Below, piece by piece: positions 24,235 through 33,180 of a stretch of 64,000 nt of DNA; within the stretch, counting starts at the first letter, position 1, and every line of letters starts with the position of its first letter. The stretch is from Bacteroidales bacterium UBA2939. Its GTDB lineage: Bacteria > Bacteroidota > Bacteroidia > Bacteroidales > P3. The stretch lies in contig DECD01000014.1 in assembly GCA_002349055.1 (NCBI GenBank), positions 14,491-78,490 on the forward strand. The letters are read 5' to 3'. The notes under the pieces are model-generated. The model was not told where the DNA came from and made no database searches. It saw only the letters and a list, made by a program, of their open reading frames with translations. The translations under genes were made by a program, and so were the position numbers.

Positions 24235-25524
24235 TCAATCTTTTGGAATCTGTTTTATTATATTGTGGCCGATGCTGCATTGCAGGCAGCGACGGTCGTT
24301 GCAGTAGCGACTCTTGAGTTGCAGGAGGGCTTGGGTCTGGGCGGCATTGGCAGGCGTCAGGCCGACGGCCTGGAATTGCCGGATGACGGTGTTGTCCTCG
24401 GGTGGCAGCTGTTGCAGCAAGGCGACGGCCTGCTCCTTGTACTGCTGCTGGCCACGCACCTCGCCATAGACGAAGAGCAGCGGCACCCAGGCATTGATTA
24501 TCAGCAGGTCGGCCTGAGTGCGCCCCATCCGCTTGGGCGTGCTTTTGGCCGCAGGCTGGTCGAAGCGGTAGTGGTTGTCCCAGTAGTCGGCGGCACGGCA
24601 GTCGAGGAGTTTCTCCATCTCACCGGCATCGGTCATCTCCAGCAGGGCGGAGAAGAGATTGGACGAGGAGGCCACCAGATTGGCGAACTGGCTGATGCGG
24701 ATGGTGGGGAAGGCCGAGGGACGGATGCGGAAGAACTTCCACAGGAAGGACGAGACAGGTGTCAGCGAGGCTCCCGTGCGGAGGGCATCATAGTCGGCCT
24801 GCAACTGGCGGGGATAGTCGTCCTCGAAATAGCCTTCGAGCATGCCCGCCTGACCCATCAGCAGCGCCTCGATACGGCGGGGATTGTCTTTCCAGCGGGC
24901 CAGCAGGCGTTGGTCGGTGGCTTTGGCCAGCAGTTCGAACGGCAGGGCGTTTACCTTGCCGCCGAAATAATGCGCCATGAGCCAATAGCAGGTCTGTTCC
25001 CAGCTGCCACAACTCTCGTCGAGCAGGCGGCGCACCACCTGCGACTTGGCCTCTATGCGCTCCACCGTCATGCGGTCGAGCCAGGAATTGACAATAAAAG
25101 AAGGTACCCCGGGGAGACGCTGCGCACAAGGTACGCCGTCGGGTTCCGCGGGGTGAATCAAAGCATCGTAGTTGTCCACCAGGGCCGGATGGATGAAGCG
25201 GCAGAGTTCGAGCGTCGGCGGCACATTGCCGTTCTCAAGCGTTATCTCGCAGTCGTGTTCATATACAACATGGAGGATGACGTTGTTGTAGCTCTTGTCC
25301 TGCGAATGGCGGTGGACGTTCCAGTCGGAGGAGCGAAGGTGAACTTCGATGTTGCCAACCCACTCGACACCGTCGATGGAGAGATGGGCGTTGAAGAAAT
25401 CGGGTCCTGCATCACGGTTGAGGTCGCCGACACGATGGACGACGACAGACTGGCCGTCGGTAGTCGCCAAGGTTTTGGCGACCATCTGGTGTTGCCAGAT
25501 GTAATGTAGGAACGCCTCGGTCAT
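24235..25524 (-). CDS. DUF2851 family protein
   Basis: A 429-aa cytoplasmic protein matching DUF2851 along its length (FLHYIWQHQMV at the N-terminus, GDLNRDAGPDFFNAHLSIDG, GNIEVHLRSSDWNVHRH). The C-terminus holds a Cys cluster, YCNDRRCLQCSIGHNI, that could bind metal. Function unknown; the family is nearly confined to Bacteroidota. Its ATG shares a base with the dnaJ stop codon (TGATG), so it is translated with dnaJ. Confidence 0.87.
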   Translation of the reverse strand: MTEAFLHYIWQHQMVAKTLATTDGQSVVVHRVGDLNRDAGPDFFNAHLSIDGVEWVGNIEVHLRSSDWNVHRHSQDKSYNNVILHVVYEHDCEITLENGNVPPTLELCRFIHPALVDNYDALIHPAEPDGVPCAQRLPGVPSFIVNSWLDRMTVERIEAKSQVVRRLLDESCGSWEQTCYWLMAHYFGGKVNALPFELLAKATDQRLLARWKDNPRRIEALLMGQAGMLEGYFEDDYPRQLQADYDALRTGASLTPVSSFLWKFFRIRPSAFPTIRISQFANLVASSSNLFSALLEMTDAGEMEKLLDCRAADYWDNHYRFDQPAAKSTPKRMGRTQADLLIINAWVPLLFVYGEVRGQQQYKEQAVALLQQLPPEDNTVIRQFQAVGLTPANAAQTQALLQLKSRYCNDRRCLQCSIGHNIIKQIPKD

Positions 25525-26678
25525 CAGTTGAACATCTCTTTCATCTTGTCGAAGAAGCCACGCTCCTGTTTGGTGGGGTTGGGCTGGAAGTTGTCATGCT
25601 TCTGAAGGTCCTCGAGAATCTTCTTCTCGTCGCGGGTGAGGCTCTTGGGCACCCACACGTTGAGGCAGACCAGAAGGTCGCCGCGCCCGTAGCCGTTGAC
25701 CACGGGCAGACCCTTGCCACGCAGACGCACCACGCGGCCCGACGGGGTGCCGGGGTCTATCTTTATCTTCACTTTGCCGTTGAGCGTGGGAATCTCGACC
25801 GAGGCGCCCATGGCGGCATCGGCGAAGGTGATGAAGGCGTTGTAGTAGAGGTTGGCATCCTGACGCTCGAAGGTGTCGTGTTCCAGTTCCTCGATGAGGA
25901 CGATGAGGTCACCCGCGATACCACCGCGAGGGGCTGCATTGCCCTGGCCCTGCATGGCCAGCTGCATGCCGTCCTGAACACCGGCGGGGATATTGATGGT
26001 GATGATTTCGTCGCTCTTGACAATGCCGTCGCCGTGACAGTCGGGACATTTGTCCTTCACCACACGACCCTCGCCGCCGCATTGCGGACAGGCACTCTGG
26101 GTCTGCATCATGCCGAGGATGGTGCGCTTGGTCTCGGTGACGACACCCGTGCCGTGGCAGTGGGGGCAGACTTCGGTCTTGCCGTCCTTGGCACCGCTGC
26201 CGTTACAGGTCTTGCAGGGTACATACTTGCTGACCTTGATTTTCTTCTCGCAACCGCGGTCGATTTCCTCCAGCGTGAGTTTGACTTTGATGCGGAGGTT
26301 GGTGCCACGCAGCACACGACGTGCCGCGCCGCCGCCACCGCCGAAGCCCGAGAAGCCGGTGCGGAATCCACCGCCGCCGAACAGGTCGCCGAAGATGCTG
26401 CCGAACTGCGAGAAAATGTCGTCCATATTCATGCCACCCTGACTGTAGGCACCGTCCATGCCAGCCATGCCGAACTGGTCGTAGCGGGCCTTCTTGTCGG
26501 GATTGCTCAACACATCGTATGCCTCGGCAGCCTCTTTGAATTTCTCCTCGGCCTCTTTGTCGCCGGGGTTGCGGTCGGGGTGATACTGTAAGGCCAGCTT
26601 GCGGTAAGCCTTTTTCATTTCCTCGGGGGTGGCGTTCTTGCTCACACCCAATACTTCATAGTAGTCTCTCTTTGCCAT
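25524..26678 (-). CDS. dnaJ: Co-chaperone DnaJ (Hsp40)
   Basis: A 384-aa type I J-protein. The J domain (residues 1-70) has the HPD motif in YHPDRN. A Gly/Phe-rich segment (about 75-125) is followed by a zinc domain with four CxxCxGxG-type motifs (CKTCNGSG, CPHCHGTG, CPQCGGEG, CPDCHGDG) and then the substrate-binding beta domains. It delivers unfolded clients to DnaK and stimulates its ATPase. It is 16 bases downstream of grpE. Confidence 0.98.
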   Translation of the reverse strand: MAKRDYYEVLGVSKNATPEEMKKAYRKLALQYHPDRNPGDKEAEEKFKEAAEAYDVLSNPDKKARYDQFGMAGMDGAYSQGGMNMDDIFSQFGSIFGDLFGGGGFRTGFSGFGGGGGAARRVLRGTNLRIKVKLTLEEIDRGCEKKIKVSKYVPCKTCNGSGAKDGKTEVCPHCHGTGVVTETKRTILGMMQTQSACPQCGGEGRVVKDKCPDCHGDGIVKSDEIITINIPAGVQDGMQLAMQGQGNAAPRGGIAGDLIVLIEELEHDTFERQDANLYYNAFITFADAAMGASVEIPTLNGKVKIKIDPGTPSGRVVRLRGKGLPVVNGYGRGDLLVCLNVWVPKSLTRDEKKILEDLQKHDNFQPNPTKQERGFFDKMKEMFN

Positions 26679-26694
26679 AGCGCATGTTCTCCTA

Positions 26695-27246
26695 TTAGAA
26701 TGCCACCACCACCTTGGCGTAGCGCAGCACCTTGTCGTTCAAATAATAACCTTTTTCCACCACGTCGACCACCGTGCCTTTCATGGCCTCCTCGGCGGCA
26801 GGGATGCGGGTGATGGCTTCGTGGAGGTTCTCGTCGAATTTCTCGCCCTTCACCTCCATAGCCTTCAGTCCCTTTTGCTCCAGTATCTTGAGCATCTTGT
26901 TGTATATCAGCTTCACGCCCTCATCCTCGGTGGCGGCCAGGGCACGCTCGAAGTCGTCGATGACAGGCAGGATGGCCTTCATCATCTCGCGACTGCCGTT
27001 AATCAGCAGGTCGGCCTTCTCGAGGTTGGTGCGTTTGCGGTAGTTCTCATATTCGGAATAGAGGCGGAGGTACTTGTCGTTGAGCTCGGCGAGCTTCTCG
27101 CCCATTTCCTGCACCTTGTCGGTCTCGGTGGCCTCGGCTTCCTGCTGAGGTTCCTCGGTCTCCAGGGTTTCTTGGGGCTCCTGCTGCTCCAGTTCTTCCT
27201 CTTTCAGTTGTTCGGTTTTGTCGTTATGTTTTTCTTTGTTGCTCAT
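26695..27246 (-). CDS. grpE: Nucleotide exchange factor GrpE
   Basis: A 183-aa DnaK nucleotide exchange factor. A charged Glu/Gln-rich N-terminus (residues 10-55) is followed by a long coiled coil and the C-terminal beta domain with HEAITRIPAAEEAMKGTVVD and the terminal KVLRYAKVVVAF. Start 27246 (MSNKEKHN) is preferred over 27273, which would fall at or before the predicted transcription start. First gene of grpE-dnaJ-DUF2851-murF/alr. Confidence 0.96.
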   Translation of the reverse strand: MSNKEKHNDKTEQLKEEELEQQEPQETLETEEPQQEAEATETDKVQEMGEKLAELNDKYLRLYSEYENYRKRTNLEKADLLINGSREMMKAILPVIDDFERALAATEDEGVKLIYNKMLKILEQKGLKAMEVKGEKFDENLHEAITRIPAAEEAMKGTVVDVVEKGYYLNDKVLRYAKVVVAF

Positions 27247-27279
27247 AGTCTTTTTTGTTGTTTTTACTGACATACATAT

Positions 27280-27322
27280 ATCAAAAAGACTGCCAATGGC
27301 AGTCCGACTGACAAAATGTCAC
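27280..27322 (-). promoter_or_regulatory. grpE control region with two adjacent palindromes
   Basis: GACTGCCA-A-TGGCAGTC (27288-27304, perfect 8-base arms) lies one base from GACTGACA-AAA-TGTCACTC (27306-27323). On the minus strand TTGGCAGTCTTTTTGAT (27280-27296) overlaps the first palindrome and resembles a weak -24/-12 element. The dnaK upstream region carries a hybrid of these two arms. Confidence 0.45.
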
Positions 27323-27332
27323 TCCCTCCTTG

Positions 27333-28850
27333 TCACCACACGAAGACATCCTCCGGCTTGCGTGGCCTGCGGTTGGCCAGCCAGCGGAAGCCTTTCATCC
27401 TCCGCCATTCGTCAGGCAGCATCGAGACGGGATAGGTCTTCAGTTCGGGCTTGTCGTAGGTGACCACGCGCGCGGGAGCCCTTGTGGTGTCGAAATAGAT
27501 GCGGATGTCGCTGCCCATGCCCACATTGACACCCACCAGCGCAGTACCGCGGATGCTGTCCTCATCGGTGATGTAGTAGACCATCTGCGCATTGCCCATC
27601 ACATCGGCATACTGTGGTTCGCCCTTGTCGAAATAGACCACACCTTGACGGCCCTTGAGCTGGTTGAACTTCTCGCGGTCCACCTGCTCAACGGCGAAGC
27701 ATCCCGTCCGCAGCCACGCCTGGCGCACACCGCTGGTGTCGTGCTTCATCTCGATGGTGTCGGCCACGCACTGGTAGTGCTCATACCACAGCACAGGGTC
27801 GCGGTAGAGCGACAGTAGCGAGTCGCCGGCACTGTAGAAGGCCGAGTCACACATGGCCTGGGCATCGCGACGGAAAACCTTCACCTTGTAGTTGGCACGC
27901 ACGGTCTGGAGATGGTTGCTGTCGTCGGTGGTTACATAGACGGTGTCGGCATGCAGATAAAGCGAGTCGCCTTCGTCGTCGACAAACAGCACCAACGCCT
28001 GGCCGGTGACAAACGAGAAGTTCTTCGCCTGGCTGGTTTCTCCGTAGTGGCCGGTGCAGGTGATGTTGTTCACCGAGTCGACAATCTTCACATTGCCGTA
28101 AGCCTTGCCGTAGCGCTCGGTATCGTCGTAGTAGAGCGTGTCGCTCTCAATCATGCGGCTCTGGTTGTCCACATGCGATTTCTTGTAGGAGATGGCAAAA
28201 CGGGTGGCGGTGTTGTAGTCGCCCAACTCGCTGTAGATGATTGACGAGTCGCTGTAAATCTGCGTAAAACTCTCGAAGTGGGCCGTCTCGCTCTTGGTAT
28301 TGTAATACAAGGTGTCGGTAAAAAGCGTCACCGACGAGTCGGCCAACTCCACATTGTTGTAGATGAAAAACTCGTCGAGGTCCGAATTGTACTCTCCCTG
28401 ATGACTGAAGAGCGTGCGGTCGCCGCTGTAGCCATAGCCCCACTGGGTGTAATAGGCCGTGGCGCGGTTGCGCTCGTAGGTCAGGTGGTTGGCCAGCAGT
28501 TGTGTCTTGCCGTCGACGAGCACCACCGTGTCGTCCCAGATGTCGACTATGCGGGTGTCGCCGTCATAGAAAAGACGGTCACCGTAGATAAAGGTGGTGT
28601 CGGTAAGCTTGATATTGACGCCACCGAAAGCGGTGAAACTGTTTTCCTTGGTATTGTAGTGGGCCGAGTCCGACTTCAGGACCATTCCATCGTGCCGGGC
28701 GGTCACCCCTCGGTACAGAATCCATATATCGCCGTTCTCGGGGTCGCGCGAACCCACTCCCGACGAATACTCAATAAGTTTCTGTGCGCCGACAGAACCG
28801 ACGGCGCACAGAAACAGAAATCCCAAAACAAATGTTCTTTTATTGTACAC
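27333..28850 (-). CDS. OstA/LptA-like envelope protein
   Basis: A 505-aa exported protein of the OstA-like family (LPS-transport beta-jellyroll repeats, related to LptA and the LptD N-terminus). It shows repeated strands such as GDRLFYDGDTRIVDIWDDT, ANHLTYERNRATAYYTQWG and SDTLYYDDTERYGKAYGNV. The likely start is GTG 28850, which overlaps the last codons of gldK and gives signal peptide VYNKRTFVLGFLFLCAVGSVGAQ; an upstream ATG at 28976 would lie deep inside gldK with no sign of a signal peptide. It probably bridges LPS or another lipid across the periplasm. Third gene of porP-gldK-ostA. Confidence 0.82.
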   Translation of the reverse strand: MYNKRTFVLGFLFLCAVGSVGAQKLIEYSSGVGSRDPENGDIWILYRGVTARHDGMVLKSDSAHYNTKENSFTAFGGVNIKLTDTTFIYGDRLFYDGDTRIVDIWDDTVVLVDGKTQLLANHLTYERNRATAYYTQWGYGYSGDRTLFSHQGEYNSDLDEFFIYNNVELADSSVTLFTDTLYYNTKSETAHFESFTQIYSDSSIIYSELGDYNTATRFAISYKKSHVDNQSRMIESDTLYYDDTERYGKAYGNVKIVDSVNNITCTGHYGETSQAKNFSFVTGQALVLFVDDEGDSLYLHADTVYVTTDDSNHLQTVRANYKVKVFRRDAQAMCDSAFYSAGDSLLSLYRDPVLWYEHYQCVADTIEMKHDTSGVRQAWLRTGCFAVEQVDREKFNQLKGRQGVVYFDKGEPQYADVMGNAQMVYYITDEDSIRGTALVGVNVGMGSDIRIYFDTTRAPARVVTYDKPELKTYPVSMLPDEWRRMKGFRWLANRRPRKPEDVFVW

Positions 28851-30432
28851 GGGAGCCAAGGCGGTCCATAGCGCAACGGAAGCCAATCCAGTTGGTAGCC
28901 TTGTCCTGGTCGTAGTAGCGGCGGGACGAAGCCTGCAGATAGTAGGCGCGGTCTCTCCAGCTGCCACCCTTGACAACGCGGACCCTGTTGTTCACCATCG
29001 AGGTGATAGGCTCGTTCTTTTCAATGGCTTTGCGACGATACATCTTGTTGGTCCAACCCTCGTTGACAGAGAGGGTCTCGGTATTCTCGTCAGCCTCGTC
29101 GCCATCCTCCTCTTCGTACTCTTCGCCGGAATCCTCACCGCCTTCCTCGTCTTCCTCACCGCTGCCGTTGGCATCCTCGAGCCACTTGTCGTTCTGACCA
29201 AGGCCGGAGGAACGGTCACCGTCGAGGTAGTTGATATTGTCGGCCTGACGGTAGTTGCGACGATTCATCTGGTAGTCTTCCTCTTTGTATTTCATCATAC
29301 CGTCCTCGCCGATGAGCACCTCGTTGTCCTCATCGAGCTCGGGGACTCTATAGACGTTGCCACGGAAGGGGTCAAGGTCGGCGGCTCCTTCGGGGTTGAC
29401 AACCTTACGATAGACATCCTGGCACCACTCGCTGACGTTGCCGGCCATGTTGTACAGACCGTAGTCGTTGGGGAAGTACCACTTGACGGGGCAGGTGTAA
29501 TCCCAGCCGTCGTTGAGGTTGCCGGCCACACCCATGGCATCGCCGCGGGTGCGCATGAAGTTGGCCAGGAACTGACCGTAGTATCTCTTGTTGGCCGAAC
29601 GCAGGCTCTGACCGGCCCAAGGATAGGTCTTGTGCTCGGTGACGCGCTCGTCGTAGGTATTGCCAATCAGACCCAGGGCGGCAAACTCCCACTCAGCCTC
29701 TGTTGGCAGGCGGTAGTAGGGGAAGAGGATACCGTCGGCCTTGCGCACCTGGCGGTCTTCGCCACCGGCGGAGGGGTCGAGGTTGCGGATGCCCTTTCTG
29801 GTCTCGCCCTCATAACGGCCGGCGAGGTAGACGTCGGTCTGGAAGGCGTTGGAACCCAGATTCTCCTGGTCAAGCATGATGACGCCCATGTCGACGAGCA
29901 GCTTCTCGTTGACACGGTCGGTACGCCAGATGCAGAAAGCCTGAGCCTGCTCCCAGGTCACACCCACCACGGGATAGTCATGGAAGGAGGGGCTCTGGAA
30001 ATACTGCTCGACATAGCTCTCGCGCCAAGCCAGACGGTCACGCCAGGTGGCAGTGTCGGGCAGGATGGCGGCAATCTTCTCAGGATACTCCTCACCGTAG
30101 GCGCGACGCATCCAGTAGACGAACTCGCCGTAATGTTTATTGCTCACCTCGGTCTCATCCATGTAGAACGAGGAAATGGAAACTGTATGTGCCACATTGT
30201 CCCACGAATAGCGGGTGTCCTCGGTGACATGACCCATCACAAACGAACCACCCTCGATGAACACGAGGCCGGGAGCGGTGCTTTGGTTGGTACGATTGGA
30301 GACATCGTAGCCGCCCCACTCGGGGTCATTGTAGTTCCATCCGGTGGCATCAGACTTGCCGGCCTTGTTTCCACAGGAGGCCAGAACCAACACGGTAGCC
30401 AGCATTAGGCTTGAGAATCTGAACATTTTCAT
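28840..30432 (-). CDS. T9SS ring lipoprotein GldK/PorK
   Basis: A 530-aa outer-membrane lipoprotein. The signal peptide ends in the lipobox LASC (Cys20). A formylglycine-generating-enzyme-like (SUMF1) domain follows: GLVFIEGGSFVMG, DETEVSNKHYGEFVYWMRR, PVVGVTWEQAQAFCIWR, YRLPTEAEWEFAA, NMAGNVSEWCQDVY and VRVVKGGSWRDRAYY. GldK/PorK forms the periplasmic ring of the type IX secretion system with GldN. Residues about 425-455 are an acidic Glu/Asp-rich loop. It sits between porP and ostA. The gldL-M-N genes that normally follow gldK are absent from this locus, so they must be elsewhere or this is a GldK paralogue. Confidence 0.85.
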   Translation of the reverse strand: MKMFRFSSLMLATVLVLASCGNKAGKSDATGWNYNDPEWGGYDVSNRTNQSTAPGLVFIEGGSFVMGHVTEDTRYSWDNVAHTVSISSFYMDETEVSNKHYGEFVYWMRRAYGEEYPEKIAAILPDTATWRDRLAWRESYVEQYFQSPSFHDYPVVGVTWEQAQAFCIWRTDRVNEKLLVDMGVIMLDQENLGSNAFQTDVYLAGRYEGETRKGIRNLDPSAGGEDRQVRKADGILFPYYRLPTEAEWEFAALGLIGNTYDERVTEHKTYPWAGQSLRSANKRYYGQFLANFMRTRGDAMGVAGNLNDGWDYTCPVKWYFPNDYGLYNMAGNVSEWCQDVYRKVVNPEGAADLDPFRGNVYRVPELDEDNEVLIGEDGMMKYKEEDYQMNRRNYRQADNINYLDGDRSSGLGQNDKWLEDANGSGEEDEEGGEDSGEEYEEEDGDEADENTETLSVNEGWTNKMYRRKAIEKNEPITSMVNNRVRVVKGGSWRDRAYYLQASSRRYYDQDKATNWIGFRCAMDRLGSRVQ

Positions 30433-30495
30433 ATTAGCAATGTTTGTATTTTCCTTTTATAAACGTATTTCTTACAAAAAAGTTTCAAATAATTT

Positions 30496-31509
30496 TTAGA
30501 AGGAGGGGCAGCGGATGGCCTTGATCTTCTTCTTGTGCTCGGGAACCGGCAGCATCACACCGAAGGTGATTTCGTGCGCACCCGCAGTGCTATTGGCCAG
30601 TTTCGACACCGTAACGTCATAACTGTAGCCCACCTTGAAGTGGTCCTGCTGCACACCAGCCTGGAAGATGAAGGCATCGGTGTTCTCGGTGCCGTGGCGG
30701 AACCACACACCCACCAGGAACGGCATCCAGTCGAGGTAGACACCATAGTTAAAATAGTGGAAGCCACCCTGATACTGGTAGACAAGATTGGGCGACACAA
30801 TGGGGGTGCCCAGACCGAGCGACGACTGGCGGCGGCCTTCCTCAGCCACGTTAATCAGTCCACCGGCATGCACAGTGAATTTCATGGGCGTGGGGTCGTT
30901 GGAATAGAAAGCCACATTGGGCTGGGTGAGGTGCGAGGCAGCGAAACCGGCATACCACTTGGAACCGCTCACAAGGATGCCGGCATTGAAGTCGGGCGTC
31001 CACTGGCTTAGTTTGTCGGGAGGCGTGGCATGGGTAGTGTAGGAGAAGCCCATCTCGCGGTCAATCTGGTCGGGGAAACGCAGATAGTCGTCCCAACGCA
31101 GATTGGTGTTCACAAGCGAAGCCTGCAATGCGATGCTGGCATAGATGTCGCGGCTCACCTGGAAACGGAAGGAGTACATGGCCCCTACCGTATTGGTACT
31201 CAGCGCACCATGGTCACCCACACGGTCGGTCATCACTATGAATCCCAAGCCGCCGTGGAGGTCGGGGAAATACTGGTCATAGGAAGCGGAAACCGTGGTG
31301 AAAGCACTCACCAGGCCGGGCCACTGGGCACGATAAGTCAGCGAGATACGCGGTGCCACAGCCGAACCGGCAAAGGCGGGATTCAAATAGAGCGGATTAG
31401 CATAGAATTGGGAGAATCCAACGTCCTGGGCTCCAGCCGTTGCACTCAGCAGCAACATGGCTCCCAAAACAGCACTTTTTATTCTCCTTTTCATTCGTTT
31501 TTTCGACAT
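30496..31509 (-). CDS. PorP/SprF family type IX secretion membrane protein
   Basis: A 337-aa outer-membrane protein with a signal peptide ending TAGAQ and the PorP/SprF pattern: DVGFSQFYANPLYLNPAFAG, RISLTYRAQWPG, FGVMLPVPEHKKK near the end. These proteins are barrel-like and work with the T9SS. The gene is 63 bases upstream of gldK, the arrangement seen in Porphyromonas porP-porK. A perfect 16-base palindrome abuts its start codon. Confidence 0.88.
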   Translation of the reverse strand: MSKKRMKRRIKSAVLGAMLLLSATAGAQDVGFSQFYANPLYLNPAFAGSAVAPRISLTYRAQWPGLVSAFTTVSASYDQYFPDLHGGLGFIVMTDRVGDHGALSTNTVGAMYSFRFQVSRDIYASIALQASLVNTNLRWDDYLRFPDQIDREMGFSYTTHATPPDKLSQWTPDFNAGILVSGSKWYAGFAASHLTQPNVAFYSNDPTPMKFTVHAGGLINVAEEGRRQSSLGLGTPIVSPNLVYQYQGGFHYFNYGVYLDWMPFLVGVWFRHGTENTDAFIFQAGVQQDHFKVGYSYDVTVSKLANSTAGAHEITFGVMLPVPEHKKKIKAIRCPSF

Positions 31510-31525
31510 ATTATAGGCCTATAAT
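31510..31525 (-). promoter_or_regulatory. Perfect 16-base palindrome at porP start
   Basis: ATTATAGGCCTATAAT directly precedes the porP ATG. Upstream on the minus strand is TAATATTGCG, a possible -7 box, which would put the palindrome over the transcription start. A repressor or activator site is plausible. Confidence 0.45.
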
Positions 31526-31598
31526 CAAAACGCAATATTACGAACTTTTTTTGAAATATAATGTTTTTTGAGAAAAAAAATTCACAAAAGTCATAATT

Positions 31599-32288
31599 TC
31601 AACGAGATATTTTTTCGTTCTGTTCGCTTTTCCAGCTCCAATATATCCACCCTTCGCCCATTATTTTTCGATTTTTGGCCTCTTTCATCAAGGGACAACC
31701 GTGGAAGGTGGTGGCGTTGCAGAGACGCTCGGCCTCAGGACTAATGTACGCCCATTCCAAACCCGTACACATCGAAAATGCCGAGATGCCAATATACTCA
31801 ATTTCGTCGTGGAGTGTGACCGACTGCAGCGAGCGGCAGTAGGCAAATGCCCCCTCCCCTATCGACCGCAGATAACACTTTACACCACTGGTGAGCGTAT
31901 GGGCGCAACTGAACGGCATGAACCACTTGAGCGACACACAGCCGCAGAATGCCTGCGCGCCGATACGGTAAACGGCTGCGCCATGCACCCCGGTCAAACT
32001 GTCGCACCGGTAGAAGGCATTCGACCCGATTTCCACCACCCTATAGCTCTTCCCCTCATAGGTCACGACATCCGGAATAACCAATTCACCAACAGGCTTG
32101 TTATCAGTATAATATGGCCATTCTTCCTCCGGATGGGTCACTCGGACGCTGTCTCCGTCGCCAATCACCTGATAGTAAAGTACTTGACCCCTATTGTTCT
32201 TTGCCGCGAAGTCGTACTGCGCCCTCGACTCAAGCGAAACGCCCAATAAAACAATCAACAGAATAAAAATCAGTCTCTTATACATCAT
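31599..32288 (-). CDS. Secreted BspA-like leucine-rich repeat protein
   Basis: A 229-aa exported protein (signal peptide near RLIFILLIVLLGVSLESRA-Q). A short N-terminal region is followed by about four BspA-type LRR_5 units, for example VVEIGSNAFYRCDSLTGV, VYRIGAQAFCGCVSLKWF, LRSIGEGAFAYCRSLQSV and IEYIGISAFSMCTGLEW. Such proteins are usually surface adhesins; no sorting domain or lipobox is seen, so anchoring is unclear. Two adjacent ATGs (32288, 32285) are possible starts. Confidence 0.8.
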   Translation of the reverse strand: MMYKRLIFILLIVLLGVSLESRAQYDFAAKNNRGQVLYYQVIGDGDSVRVTHPEEEWPYYTDNKPVGELVIPDVVTYEGKSYRVVEIGSNAFYRCDSLTGVHGAAVYRIGAQAFCGCVSLKWFMPFSCAHTLTSGVKCYLRSIGEGAFAYCRSLQSVTLHDEIEYIGISAFSMCTGLEWAYISPEAERLCNATTFHGCPLMKEAKNRKIMGEGWIYWSWKSEQNEKISR

Positions 32289-32308
32289 TTCATACAAATT
32301 TTCGAATG

Positions 32309-32316
32309 CAAAGATA
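32309..32316 (-). promoter_or_regulatory. -7 box (TATCTTTG) of the LRR protein gene
   Basis: TATCTTTGCA about 20 bases upstream of the start codon on the minus strand. Confidence 0.6.
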
Positions 32317-32353
32317 CAACAAAAAATCCACATAACATCCCCTAACCGCTAAC

Positions 32354-32448
32354 TACCTAGCAACCACCTACCAACACCCTACCAACTCCTAACCAACTCC
32401 TACCACGGTAGGACTTGATAGGGGGTTGGTAGGGTGTTGATAGGGTAT
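32354..32448. repeat. CCTACC/GGTAGG intergenic palindrome, copy 3
   Basis: The longest copy. Left arm of CTACC, CCAACACC, CTACCAACTCC and TAACC units, centre CTCCTACCACGGTAGGA, right arm GGGTTGGTAGGGTGTTGATA. It lies between divergent genes. The rest of 32317-32586 shows no gene. Confidence 0.85.
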
Positions 32449-32586
32449 TCGTCCCGAGATGGTGTCTCCGGGACCTCTTCTCAAGGTGAAAATGGTCTAA
32501 AAAGGTCTTTTCTACTTAAAAAAAACGTTTATCATTGATTCCATGGCGTTTATGTTTCAAAAAAATGACTTCTTATAAAAAATCTG

Positions 32587-32616
32587 TTGGCAATTCATTT
32601 TTTATTCGTATTTTTG
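32587..32616 (+). promoter_or_regulatory. Promoter of the 32653-34836 gene pair
   Basis: TTGG at 32587 and TATTTTTG at 32609-32616, followed by CATTTTTAATAAAAAGGAC. The start codon is 37 bases on. Confidence 0.55.
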
Positions 32617-32652
32617 CATTTTTAATAAAAAGGACACAAAAACGTAAAGTTA

Positions 32653-33162
32653 ATGATTGGTTGGATTGTAGTTATCATCATACTGCTGACGCTGTTCATG
32701 ATTCCGGTCGGAATAGTGGCATGGGTGCTGTCGGTACGTTACAACCGACAGGAGAAGGCTTTACGCGACGAGTCGGAAGCCCACCGCCGCATCCTCGAAG
32801 GCACCTACGACCGCATCTGGAACAACATCAAACATCGTGTTGGAATCAAAGAGAAGCACCGCCGCTCGTTCAACGACATCTATCCCGACCTACTCAATAA
32901 ATCCATTAATAACGAGGAGTTTATCGACTGGATTTTGGACTGCAACCCCAACTTCGACCCCAACGAATATCTACCCTTATGGGAAAGCATCTCGCTTGAT
33001 CGAGAGAAGTTTGTCGACCATCAGCGCCGCATGATGGCCCTCATCAAGGAGCACCGCATGCTGGTGTCGGGCATACCGGCACGATGGCTCATCCACGACT
33101 GCTCTGCCATCCAGTACGTCCCCATGGAGACCGATTTCGCACGCTGGGGCAGACGCATTTAA
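32653..33162 (+). CDS. Small single-pass membrane protein, unknown function
   Basis: A 169-aa protein with one N-terminal transmembrane helix (MIGWIVVIIILLTLFMIPVG and a few more residues) and a charged helical domain beginning YNRQEKALRDESEAHRRIL. The early part recalls LemA-like proteins (TM followed by YN and a coiled helix), but the rest does not match, so no family is claimed. It is 18 bases upstream of the M23 peptidase gene and shares its promoter, which suggests an envelope role. Confidence 0.7.
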   Translation: MIGWIVVIIILLTLFMIPVGIVAWVLSVRYNRQEKALRDESEAHRRILEGTYDRIWNNIKHRVGIKEKHRRSFNDIYPDLLNKSINNEEFIDWILDCNPNFDPNEYLPLWESISLDREKFVDHQRRMMALIKEHRMLVSGIPARWLIHDCSAIQYVPMETDFARWGRRI

Positions 33163-33180
33163 TCTCTCATTTTGTCCAGG

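Noticed and set aside
28843..30408. 521-codon plus-strand ORF opposite gldK
   Set aside because: Antisense shadow of a lipoprotein gene with clear SUMF1 motifs.
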